Shown in pieces: positions 1-5,388 of a DNA stretch of 5,388 nucleotides. Every line of letters starts with the position of its first letter. Position 1 is the stretch's first letter. Source of the stretch: an uncultured Selenomonadaceae bacterium. Lineage in GTDB: Bacteria > Bacillota > Negativicutes > Selenomonadales > Selenomonadaceae. The notes below the pieces were generated by a model. It was not told where the DNA came from and searched no databases. It was given only the letters and a program-made list of their open reading frames with translations. Position numbers and translations under genes: made by a program. Where the stretch lies: the NCBI GenBank assembly GCA_905236595.1, contig CAJORE010000225.1, positions 1 to 5,388 on the forward strand, read 5' to 3'.

Positions 1-527
1 CCTATTTGTTTCAAAATTTTCCCGATATGGAAGAGGGCGTCTTGACCAAGACCCGCGCCGGAATTGTTTGCTCCGAATCTTTGGCGAAGTTGGCGACGGA
101 TTTGGGTATGGGCAAAATGCTTCTTTTGGGGCATGGCGAAGACCAAAACGGCGGACGAACCCGGATATCAATATTGGAGGATGCGTTTGAGGCCGTTATC
201 GGCGCGATATACGTCGATGGCGGTTGGGAAGTTGCCCGCGATTATGTGTGGCGGCAGTTGGCGGCGGAGTTTGCCGCCATTAAGCAAGGCGGCGGTGAAT
301 CGAAAGATTATAAGTCGCTGTTGCAGGAACTGGTGCAACAAAATCCCGACGGGCAGGTTTCCTACGAGCTTATTGACGCCACGGGACCGGATCATGCCAA
401 AACGTTTACCATGGCGGCGATCGTTGGCGGTGTCCGCATTGGCATCGGCGTGGGACACAGCAAAAAAGCCGCCGAACAAAACGCGGCGCAACAAGCGTTG
501 GGAAATTTTCCGCGAGCCGCCTCTTGA
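1..527 (+). CDS. rnc: Ribonuclease III, C-terminal part (5' end outside window)
   Basis: RNase III is a cytoplasmic, Mg-dependent endonuclease that cuts double-stranded RNA and matures rRNA precursors and some mRNAs. The reading frame is open from position 3 to the TGA at 525-527, so the start and the first catalytic signature (the ERLEFLGD-type helix) lie outside the window. What remains is the end of the nuclease domain followed by a complete double-stranded-RNA-binding domain. The segment LTKTRAGIVCSESLA (about 42-86) is typical of the family. The second catalytic helix reads LEDAFEAVIGAIYVD, with the expected metal-ligand Asp at 180-182 and Glu at 189-191. The RNA-binding domain covers about 306-503, from DYKSLLQELVQ, through the GPDHAKTF loop, to SKKAAEQNAAQQAL, the last helix with its conserved KK-AE-AA pattern. 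The visible 174 or so residues fit a protein of about 230-240 residues. There is no frameshift or loss of key residues. A hairpin begins 14 nt after the stop. Confidence 0.96.
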   Translation, partial: YLFQNFPDMEEGVLTKTRAGIVCSESLAKLATDLGMGKMLLLGHGEDQNGGRTRISILEDAFEAVIGAIYVDGGWEVARDYVWRQLAAEFAAIKQGGGESKDYKSLLQELVQQNPDGQVSYELIDATGPDHAKTFTMAAIVGGVRIGIGVGHSKKAAEQNAAQQALGNFPRAAS

Positions 528-541
528 TGTGATGATATGTA

Positions 542-589
542 AAACGACCAAAGTATTTGCGGACTTTACAAATACTTTGGTCGTTTGTT
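542..589 (+). terminator. Hairpin after rnc, probable (weak-tailed) intrinsic terminator
   Basis: A perfect 18-bp inverted repeat pairs 542-559 (AAACGACCAAAGTATTTG) with 569-586, leaving a 9-nt loop at 560-568. It starts 14 nt after the rnc stop, where a terminator is expected. The stem is long but rather AT-rich, and the downstream U-run is poor: the last three stem bases are TTT, followed by GTTATAATA. Termination may therefore be partial. The right arm is shared with the predicted gltX promoter. An alternative reading is a DNA operator formed by the two long half-sites. Confidence 0.65.
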
Positions 590-594
590 ATAAT
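565..594 (+). promoter_or_regulatory. Predicted sigma-70-type promoter for gltX-gntR
   Basis: A consensus -10 box TATAAT lies at 589-594 and is preceded by TGT (586-588), an extended -10 motif. A -35-like TTTACA (565-570, five of six matches to TTGACA) lies 18 nt upstream. Transcription should start near 600-602, which gives gltX a leader of about 190 nt. The -35 element is in the loop and right arm of the rnc hairpin, so the hairpin and the promoter share DNA. It is the best-matching promoter I can see upstream of gltX. Activity is inferred from sequence only. Confidence 0.72.
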
Positions 595-600
595 ATACGG

Positions 601-792
601 AAATTGAAGGAAATATTTTCGGCAGGCAGTCTCCCCAATTTCGTAGCAAAACGGTGAGACGTAAAGGAAATCTTTGGAAACGCATTTTTACTCGCCGTTT
701 ATCGCGCAGAAGATATGGCAGACGGCTATACCAAAACGGTTCCGGAGATGACCTTCGGAAATTTGTGGCTGATAACGAAAGAGGAATGTATT
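601..792 (+). promoter_or_regulatory. Long 5' leader of gltX with two possible RNA hairpins
   Basis: This stretch between the predicted transcription start and the TTG start of gltX has no convincing coding capacity. Two imperfect inverted repeats could fold in RNA. In the first, 649-658 (AAACGGTGAG) pairs with 691-700 (CTCGCCGTTT) through 10 pairs with one G-U, around a 32-nt loop. In the second, 740-746 (TTCCGGA) pairs with 754-760 (TTCGGAA) through 7 pairs with one G-U, around a 7-nt loop. I find no T-box sequence (GGTGG-ACC-GCG type) and no terminator followed by a U-run, so attenuation is not supported. The leader may simply be a long untranslated region. Confidence 0.35.
778..785 (+). 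promoter_or_regulatory. Shine-Dalgarno site that fixes the gltX start
   Basis: AAAGAGGA ends 7 nt before the TTG at 793-795, an ideal spacing. The ATG at 786 is out of frame and directly abuts the site. The in-frame ATG at 715 has only a weak AGAAG two bases upstream and would add 26 residues not typical of the family. This site therefore supports the TTG start. Confidence 0.8.
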
Positions 793-2259
793 TTGAAAGT
801 TCGCACACGGTTTGCTCCTTCGCCGACGGGATTTATGCACATCGGCAATTTACGGACGGCGCTTTATGCTTATTTGTTTGCCCGCAAAGAGAACGGGACA
901 TTTATTTTGCGCATTGAGGACACGGATCGTACCCGCTATGTGGAGGGAGCGACGGAAGTAATCAAGAATACTTTGAAAGAGGCCGGGCTTCATTGGGACG
1001 AAGGTCCGGACGTGGGCGGCGATTATGCGCCGTACGTTCAAAGCGAACGGATGGCGATATACAAAAAGTATGCCGACGAGCTGGTGAATAACGGCCACGC
1101 TTACCGTTGCTTTTGTTCGGACAGCGATAAGGGCGATGAGGCTAATTTTGCCGAAAAAGGTTGCCCTTGCCGCGACATTGATGCGGACGAAGCCGCAAAA
1201 AGAGCGGCGGCGGGCGAGAGTTACGCCATTCGGCAAAAGATGCCCCGGGTCGGCGAGACGACATATCACGATGTTTTGCACGGCAATATCACCATTGAAA
1301 ATCGCGAGTTGGAGGATCAGATTCTTCTAAAGAGCGATGGTATGCCCACTTACAATTTTGCCAACGTCATTGACGATCACTTGATGGACGTGACGCACAT
1401 TATCCGCGGCGAAGAGTTCATAACGTCTACGCCCAAGCACGTTTTGTTGTACGATGCTTTTGGTTGGGACAAACCCGTGTTTATTCACCTTGCGCCCGTC
1501 ATGGGGAAAAACGCCGACGGATCGACGGCCAAACTCAGCAAACGTCATGGGGCAACGGGTTTTTCCGATCTGACGGCTTTGGGATATTTGCCGACGGCCA
1601 TTGTAAACTATGTGGCGCTTTTGGGTTGGAATCCCAAGAACACCAACGAAGAAATTTTTTCGTTAGATGATTTGACGCGGCTTTTTTCGTTGGAGGGATT
1701 GAGTAAATCACCGGCGGTCTTTGATTACGACAAATTGGGCTGGGTGAACGGTGAATATTTTAAGCGTATGACGGATGCGGAATTTGCCGCCGTCGCACGT
1801 CCCTTTGCGGGGGATTTGCCGCCTAATGTCGCGGCGAATTGGACGAATTTGGCGGCCTTGCTGAAAACGCGTCTGACCCACTTGGCGCAGATTCCCGTCG
1901 AGATAGATTTCCTATTAAAGATGCCCGCTTTTGATGCCGCGCTCTATGAAAACAAGCGCAACAAAATCAATCCGGCGGCGGCGGAGGAGATTTTGCCGCC
2001 GGTAATTGAAGTGCTCGGTGCTGTTGAGGCGGAAAAGTGGCAGAACGATGTTCTGTATGCAAAATTAAACGAGCACATTGCCGCCGTCGGCCAAAAGAAG
2101 GGCGCGGTCATGTGGGCGGTTCGCATTGCCGTCGCCGGCAAGAGCGTAACGCCCGGCGGCGCGACGGAGCTTTTGGCGATACTGGGCAAAGATGAGGCGA
2201 TTTTGCGTTTGCGGCGCAGTTTAGACTCGTTAAAGGCGGGAACCTATGGAACTGCATGA
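793..2259 (+). CDS. gltX: Glutamyl-tRNA synthetase
   Basis: GltX is a cytoplasmic class I aminoacyl-tRNA synthetase that uses ATP to charge tRNA(Glu) with glutamate. In many Firmicutes it also charges tRNA(Gln), which the GatCAB amidotransferase then converts. From the TTG start the protein has 488 residues, the normal length (about 465-490). It opens with VRTRFAPSPTGFMHIGN, so the HIGH-type ATP motif (HIGN) is at residues 16-19, followed by LRIEDTD at 39-45. A likely zinc-binding cluster is formed by C106-x-C108 and C124-x-C126. The KMSKS-type loop is KLSKR at residues 247-251. The anticodon-binding region follows from about residue 330 to the end. All key motifs are intact. The start is chosen from the Shine-Dalgarno site AAAGAGGA 7 nt upstream and the family N-terminus. 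An ATG at 715 is in frame but would add an untypical 26 residues. The 3' end overlaps the next gene by 14 nt. I cannot tell discriminating from non-discriminating GluRS by eye. Confidence 0.97.
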   Translation: MKVRTRFAPSPTGFMHIGNLRTALYAYLFARKENGTFILRIEDTDRTRYVEGATEVIKNTLKEAGLHWDEGPDVGGDYAPYVQSERMAIYKKYADELVNNGHAYRCFCSDSDKGDEANFAEKGCPCRDIDADEAAKRAAAGESYAIRQKMPRVGETTYHDVLHGNITIENRELEDQILLKSDGMPTYNFANVIDDHLMDVTHIIRGEEFITSTPKHVLLYDAFGWDKPVFIHLAPVMGKNADGSTAKLSKRHGATGFSDLTALGYLPTAIVNYVALLGWNPKNTNEEIFSLDDLTRLFSLEGLSKSPAVFDYDKLGWVNGEYFKRMTDAEFAAVARPFAGDLPPNVAANWTNLAALLKTRLTHLAQIPVEIDFLLKMPAFDAALYENKRNKINPAAAEEILPPVIEVLGAVEAEKWQNDVLYAKLNEHIAAVGQKKGAVMWAVRIAVAGKSVTPGGATELLAILGKDEAILRLRRSLDSLKAGTYGTA

Positions 2260-3049
2260 TTTTGCCGGGGCAATAAACTTAAACCAGCTTGATGAAAAAA
2301 CACGATATGTACAGTTGGCGGATTTTGTGCGCCGCAAAATAAAGAGCGGCCAATTTGCGGCGGGGGAGAAGATGATCCCCGAGACGGATCTGTGCAAGTT
2401 CCTTAATCTCAGTCGCACAACGGTGCGGCAGGCTATGGAGCTTTTGGTAAACGAAGGTATAATCATTCGTTACCGGCGCAAGGGTTCCTTTATCGCCGAC
2501 GCAAAAATGAAGCGACAGCTGAACAATTTGTACAATTTCTCGGATAATATGCGGGAAATGGGCGTGACACCGTCATCAAAGGTGATAAAGCAGGAGATTG
2601 TCCGTGCCTCGGCGGAGATTAGCCGCCTGTTTTGCTTGCCGAAGGGGAACGATACGATTTTTTCGTTGGAGCGGGTGCGCCTGGCCGATGAGAAACCGGT
2701 ATTGGTCGAGAAAACGGCCATACCGTATTATCTTTGTCCGGGCATTGAGAAAAATGATTTTTCCCGTGAATCACTTTACAACGCCTTGGGGTTGTCTTAC
2801 GCATTGCGGCTTAATCACGCCACGGAAACCATTGCCGCAATTTTAATCCCCGATAAGGAGGCGCGCCTGTTAAAGTGTCATTTTCGCGATGCCGGTTACA
2901 AAATCACGCGCACGGCGTATCTTGACAACGGCAATGTTTACGAGTACACGACTTCCGTAACCCGTGCCGATATGTGTGAGTTTCATGTGGATCTTTATCA
3001 TAAGGAACATACGCCGCTCAATATTACGCGGTCGATAAATTTGGGATAA
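2246..3049 (+). CDS. GntR-family transcriptional regulator with UTRA domain (HutC subfamily)
   Basis: This is a predicted cytoplasmic DNA-binding regulator of 267 residues. The N-terminal winged helix spans about residues 18-84. It has the GntR hallmarks G-x-x-x-x-G-E-K-x-x-x-E-x-x-L around 35-49, a recognition helix SRTTVRQAMELL at 56-67, and a wing GIIIRYRRKGSFI at 71-83. A C-terminal UTRA ligand-binding domain covers about residues 94-240 and ends in the typical YEYTTSVTRAD-x-x-EFHVDLY strands. Length is slightly above the usual 240 or so, because of an extra 16 residues or so at the N-terminus and a short tail. The ATG at 2246 has AAAGG (2232-2236) 9 nt upstream, inside gltX. UTRA domains bind small effectors, often sugars, sugar phosphates or histidine-pathway compounds. 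Nothing here identifies the effector or the target operator. Overlap with gltX suggests co-transcription from the promoter near 590, and a terminator starts at its stop codon. Confidence 0.93.
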   Translation: MELHDFAGAINLNQLDEKTRYVQLADFVRRKIKSGQFAAGEKMIPETDLCKFLNLSRTTVRQAMELLVNEGIIIRYRRKGSFIADAKMKRQLNNLYNFSDNMREMGVTPSSKVIKQEIVRASAEISRLFCLPKGNDTIFSLERVRLADEKPVLVEKTAIPYYLCPGIEKNDFSRESLYNALGLSYALRLNHATETIAAILIPDKEARLLKCHFRDAGYKITRTAYLDNGNVYEYTTSVTRADMCEFHVDLYHKEHTPLNITRSINLG

Positions 3050-3089
3050 CAAATTCGCCCCTCTTTTTGGAGGGGCGAATTTGTTTTTT
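3048..3089 (+). terminator. Rho-independent terminator of the gltX-gntR operon
   Basis: A perfect 16-bp stem pairs 3048-3063 (AACAAATTCGCCCCTC) with 3070-3085 around a 6-nt loop (TTTTTG, 3064-3069). A run of six T lies at 3084-3089, its first two bases also able to pair at the foot of the stem. The left arm begins in the TAA stop of the regulator gene. Read on the minus strand the same hairpin could also stop the converging metNI transcript, but its tail there (TTTGTTATCCC) is a weaker U-tract, so bidirectional function is only possible. Confidence 0.93.
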
Positions 3090-3124
3090 CGGGCAGTACC
3101 GACGGACTGTTTTGGTATCGCCGT

Positions 3125-3150
3125 TTGTTGCGGCAAAAGTTTTGCAACAA
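3125..3150. repeat. Small inverted repeat downstream of metI
   Basis: TTGTTGC (3125-3131) is the reverse complement of GCAACAA (3144-3150). A second, overlapping palindrome, GCAAAAGTTTTGC (3133-3145), uses some of the same bases, so only one of the two can form at a time. The repeat lies 21 nt past the metI stop on the minus strand, in its 3' untranslated region. It lacks a U-run in either direction, so it is not a convincing terminator. A role in protecting the mRNA 3' end is possible but is only inference. Confidence 0.4.
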
Positions 3151-3170
3151 GCAATTTTTCGCCGGTCGTT

Positions 3171-3833
3171 TCATGCTCCGGCGCGTTTGTTCAATTTTTG
3201 GGCGAGGGTGTTGCCGAGGAATTGGACGACTTGCACCAAGATTATCAAAATTATTACGGTGGCAATCATTACTTCGGGACGGAACCGTTGGTAGCCGTAG
3301 CGAATGGCCAAGTCTCCCAAACCGCCGCCGCCGATGGCTCCCGCCATTGCCGATTCACCGACTAATGCTATGACAACCGTCGTTAATTGGCTGACGATGC
3401 CCGGCGCCGCTTCCGGCAGGAGAACGCGATTGATTATTTGCAACGGCGTGGCGCCCATGGCAAGCGCCGCTTCCACCAAACCGTAGGGAACTTCCTTGAG
3501 CGCCGTCTCCACCTGTCGCCCGATGAAAGGGACGGAGGCTATTACCAACGGCACCATTGCCGCCGTTGTGCCGATGGCGCTGCCGACGATAAAGCGCGTC
3601 AACGGGATTATGGCCACCATTAAAATGATGAACGGTATGGAACGGATGGCGTTTACCGTCGAACCGACGATTTTGGCGACAGCGGCATTTTCCAAAATTT
3701 CCCCTTTGCCCGTGGTATGCAAAATAACGCCCAAGGGTATGCCGAAGACGGTGGCAATGGCCATGGACACCGTGACCATGTACACCGTTTCGCCTAAGGC
3801 TTTAACGATTAACGATACCATGTCGGCGGACAT
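3171..3833 (-). CDS. metI: Methionine ABC transporter, membrane permease MetI
   Basis: MetI is the inner-membrane channel subunit of the MetNI(Q) importer for D- and L-methionine. It dimerises and pairs with the MetN ATPase. The product has 220 residues, matching the family (about 217). Hydrophobic membrane segments are seen at roughly residues 14-38, 52-80, 86-104, 146-170 and 186-207. The EAA coupling loop reads EAALAMGATPLQIINRVLLPEA (residues 121-142, with the conserved Gly at 127), which docks onto the ATPase. The stretch GESAMAGAIGGGGLGDLA (159-176) is a strong MetI signature. The ATG at 3833 has GGAGG (3847-3843) 9 nt upstream, inside metN, and the two genes overlap by 32 nt, which implies translational coupling. 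A second ATG four codons later is possible but worse placed. No metQ follows: the next gene is the convergent regulator. Confidence 0.96.
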   Translation of the reverse strand: MSADMVSLIVKALGETVYMVTVSMAIATVFGIPLGVILHTTGKGEILENAAVAKIVGSTVNAIRSIPFIILMVAIIPLTRFIVGSAIGTTAAMVPLVIASVPFIGRQVETALKEVPYGLVEAALAMGATPLQIINRVLLPEAAPGIVSQLTTVVIALVGESAMAGAIGGGGLGDLAIRYGYQRFRPEVMIATVIILIILVQVVQFLGNTLAQKLNKRAGA

Positions 3834-4863
3834 AGCCGATCACCTCCATTCGTAAGTCGTGCGCTTTAAGGTAATCCATGGCGGCCGCAAGCGCCGATTG
3901 TTCGCCGGTGATGCCGATTATCATGCGACCGAAGGGAATACGGCGGATTTGATCCAAATTTCCAAAGAGCATGGTACATTCAATTTGCGGAAAAGCGCGG
4001 ATCATTCCGGCAATGACCGGATCGTCCGCCGATTCGCCCAAGAAGATGAGCCGCAAAAGAAGATAGCTGTCCGGCGAATATTCCTGCTCGACTGCCCCGT
4101 CGCGAAATGCCGTGGGCAAATCGTTGGACAGGAGGACGCTGATGAATTCTTTGGTTATCGGCTGTCCGGGATTGGTGAACACATCGACCACCGATCCTGA
4201 TTCGGCAATGACGCCGCCGTCGATAACGGCCACTTTGTCGCAAATATCTTTGATGACTTGCATTTCGTGGGTTATGACGACCACCGTCAAGTGCATTTGC
4301 CGATTTATTTGCCCGATAAGTTCCAACACGCCTTTGGTCGTTTGCGGATCAAGGGCGCTGGTCGCTTCGTCGCACAGCAGTATGTTGGGATCGGAGGCCA
4401 ATGCGCGGGCGATGCCCACCCGTTGTTTTTGGCCGCCGGAAAGTTGCGCCGGGTACCGCTCCGCAAAATCTTTCAGCCCCACAAGCTCTAACAGAGGACG
4501 AACCTTTTTTTCGACGGTCGTGTCGTCCGTGCCGACGAGTTTCAGCGGGAAGGCAATGTTGTCGTACACGTTGGCCGAGGACAACAGGTTGAAATGTTGG
4601 AAAATCATGCCGATTTTCTTGCGCGCTGATCTAAGATCGGCGGCGTTTAGGGCGGTCATATCCTTACCGTCGATTATGACTTGTCCGCCGTCGGGCGCTT
4701 CAAGCATATTGATGCAACGAATGAGCGTGGATTTCCCCGCGCCGCTCTTGCCGATTATTCCGTAAATCTCGCCGGTGGCGATGGTAAGGTTGATTCCTTT
4801 GAGAGCCGCCACCGGTCCGGTATCGCCGTAATAAGTTTTCGTAAGATTTTTAATTTCGATCAA
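3802..4863 (-). CDS. metN: Methionine ABC transporter, ATP-binding protein MetN
   Basis: MetN is the cytoplasmic ATPase that powers methionine import through MetI. The protein is 353 residues long, close to the usual 340 or so. All nucleotide-binding motifs are present: Walker A GKSGAGKST (38-46), Q-loop Gln89, signature LSGGQ (141-145), Walker B ILLCDE (161-166) with the D-loop SALD (169-172), and the switch His199. A C-terminal NIL domain (about residues 266-342, with LLLRLIFLGESADDP and LFGNLDQIRRIPFG) is intact. In the E. coli family member this domain binds methionine and shuts the transporter down when the internal pool is high, so feedback inhibition is expected. The start is a TTG at 4863-4861 overlapping the TGA of the upstream gene (TTGA), with GGGAGG 9 nt upstream. 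The TTG start gives the normal family N-terminus (IEIKNLTKTY). No frameshift or motif loss is seen. Confidence 0.97.
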   Translation of the reverse strand: MIEIKNLTKTYYGDTGPVAALKGINLTIATGEIYGIIGKSGAGKSTLIRCINMLEAPDGGQVIIDGKDMTALNAADLRSARKKIGMIFQHFNLLSSANVYDNIAFPLKLVGTDDTTVEKKVRPLLELVGLKDFAERYPAQLSGGQKQRVGIARALASDPNILLCDEATSALDPQTTKGVLELIGQINRQMHLTVVVITHEMQVIKDICDKVAVIDGGVIAESGSVVDVFTNPGQPITKEFISVLLSNDLPTAFRDGAVEQEYSPDSYLLLRLIFLGESADDPVIAGMIRAFPQIECTMLFGNLDQIRRIPFGRMIIGITGEQSALAAAMDYLKAHDLRMEVIGYVRRHGIVNR

Positions 4864-5388
4864 GAGGTCTGACCTCCCGCATAAATTATTTCTTGCCCGT
4901 TGGCCAAAAGCGCCCGTCGCCTGATGTCGGCCCGTTGTGCATCAACGCCGATGGCGGACAATACTTCGGCCGGTTTTATGCTGCCGTCAGCGGCTGTTTT
5001 TATTGTCAGCGACAACAATGTGCGGTCGGGTTGTTCGGCGGTAACGGTCAACGGTTCGGCCAAGTATTTTTTGAGATCTTTTTGCCGCGTTTTTTTCGGG
5101 GTGACGCGGGTGAAAATAAATTCTTTTGCCGCATTTAATTTGTCAATACGCTCGCGCATGATCCGGCGGCCGGTTTCGTCGGCGGCGGGCAATGCCACCG
5201 TGTACACGGCGGTGTCGGCGATTTCGCTTAGTGACTTGTGCCGGGGGGGGATTTTTTCCATGGCGATAAGCTTGGCGCCCTCGGGCAATTCCGTTTGCAA
5301 CCGGCGGAAAACTTCGTCAACGGGTAAATCTTCTTTTAGCGTCAGGTCAAAATATTCGGATTCGCTGGTCGAACCGACGGCCAGCGCC
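4860..5388 (-). CDS. Radical-SAM-linked protein, DUF2344/TIGR03936 family, C-terminal part (5' end outside window)
   Basis: The frame is open from 5387 to the TGA at 4862-4860 and gives 175 residues, with no start expected inside the window. The first visible residues, ALAVGSTSESEYFDLTL, followed by LPVDEVFRRLQTELPEGAKL and a PP-x-x-KSL-like segment, match my knowledge of DUF2344. This family is found beside, or fused to, B12-binding radical SAM proteins (TIGR03960 type), often near the Rne/Rng ribonuclease and ribosomal protein genes rplU-rpmA. Its biochemical role is not established. Families of about 220-240 residues imply that roughly 50 N-terminal residues are missing. A radical SAM gene probably lies just outside the right edge, but that is inference. 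An eight-C run in the coding strand (5250-5243) is read through in the correct frame, since family-like sequence continues on both sides. The stop codon is fused to the metN start (TTGA). Confidence 0.82.
   Translation of the reverse strand, partial: ALAVGSTSESEYFDLTLKEDLPVDEVFRRLQTELPEGAKLIAMEKIPPRHKSLSEIADTAVYTVALPAADETGRRIMRERIDKLNAAKEFIFTRVTPKKTRQKDLKKYLAEPLTVTAEQPDRTLLSLTIKTAADGSIKPAEVLSAIGVDAQRADIRRRALLANGQEIIYAGGQTS
4864..4878 (-). promoter_or_regulatory. metN ribosome binding site embedded in a small palindrome
   Basis: On the minus strand GGGAGG (4878-4873) lies 9 nt before the metN TTG start and at the very end of the upstream coding sequence. Positions 4864-4876 form a perfect palindrome, GAGGTC-T-GACCTC on the plus strand, that includes most of the Shine-Dalgarno bases. 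A short RNA hairpin (5 pairs with a 3-nt loop) could hide the site unless ribosomes finishing the upstream gene open it. The site itself is clear. The regulatory reading is inference. Confidence 0.55.

Noticed and set aside
64..657. Open frame of 197 codons overlapping rnc and the hairpin
   Set aside because: It is a shadow frame of rnc. The rnc frame carries clear RNase III motifs, while this one has no recognisable domain and runs through the terminator hairpin.
601..792. T-box riboswitch upstream of gltX
   Set aside because: No T-box consensus (GGTGG-ACC-GCG), no recognisable specifier loop context and no terminator/antiterminator pair could be found.
715..792. Longer gltX starting at the in-frame ATG
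   Set aside because: The 26 extra residues do not resemble GltX N-termini and the ribosome binding site is poor. The TTG at 793 has an excellent one.
654..917. Open frame of 87 codons on the plus strand over the gltX leader and 5' end
   Set aside because: It overlaps the strongly supported gltX start in another frame, is rich in Arg from out-of-frame reading, and has no good ribosome site.
3067..3373. Three overlapping plus-strand open frames after the gntR terminator
   Set aside because: They lie in or just past the terminator hairpin and run antisense to metI in different frames, with no credible ribosome sites and no family resemblance.
4112..4765. Long plus-strand open frame (217 codons) antisense to metN
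   Set aside because: It mirrors the metN codon pattern, has no ribosome site or domain resemblance, and lies inside an intact, motif-complete gene.
4864..5000. SAM (S-box) riboswitch ahead of metN
   Set aside because: The region is fully occupied by the DUF2344 coding sequence up to the metN start, and no S-box landmarks are visible.
1..5388. Mobile element, phage, CRISPR or defence system
   Set aside because: No transposase, integrase, terminal repeats, regularly spaced repeats or defence-type domains appear in any gene. The composition looks even across the window.

Overview
This window looks like ordinary chromosomal DNA from a bacterium of the Firmicutes (Bacillota). The gene families, the strong purine-rich Shine-Dalgarno sites and two TTG starts fit that group. 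The wording of the GltX, RNase III and radical-SAM-linked proteins reminds me most of the Negativicutes, but that is a memory-based impression and not proof. No phage, transposon, CRISPR, tRNA or rRNA sequence is visible.

Layout. On the plus strand, positions 1-527 hold the 3' part of rnc (RNase III). An 18-bp perfect hairpin follows and overlaps a strong-looking extended -10 promoter (565-594). That promoter should drive, after a leader of about 190 nt, gltX (glutamyl-tRNA synthetase, TTG start at 793, ends 2259). A GntR/UTRA transcriptional regulator (2246-3049) overlaps gltX by 14 nt. A textbook intrinsic terminator (3048-3089) begins inside the regulator's stop codon.

On the minus strand, converging on that terminator, a three-gene run reads from the right edge leftwards. 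It holds the C-terminal part of a DUF2344 (TIGR03936, radical-SAM-linked) protein (5388-4860), metN (4863-3802) and metI (3833-3171). The stop of the first gene is fused to the TTG start of metN (TTGA), and metI starts 32 nt inside metN, so the three are very probably co-transcribed and translationally coupled.

How the genes work together. RNase III and GltX are housekeeping RNA-processing and translation functions. MetN and MetI form the ATPase and membrane channel of a D/L-methionine ABC importer. Its usual binding lipoprotein MetQ is absent here, and no SAM riboswitch precedes metN inside the window. The ligand and targets of the GntR regulator cannot be read from the sequence.

I see no clear novel system. 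The points most worth a second look are the hairpin-promoter overlap ahead of gltX, the gltX-gntR coupling, and a methionine transporter pair without metQ attached to a radical-SAM-linked gene.
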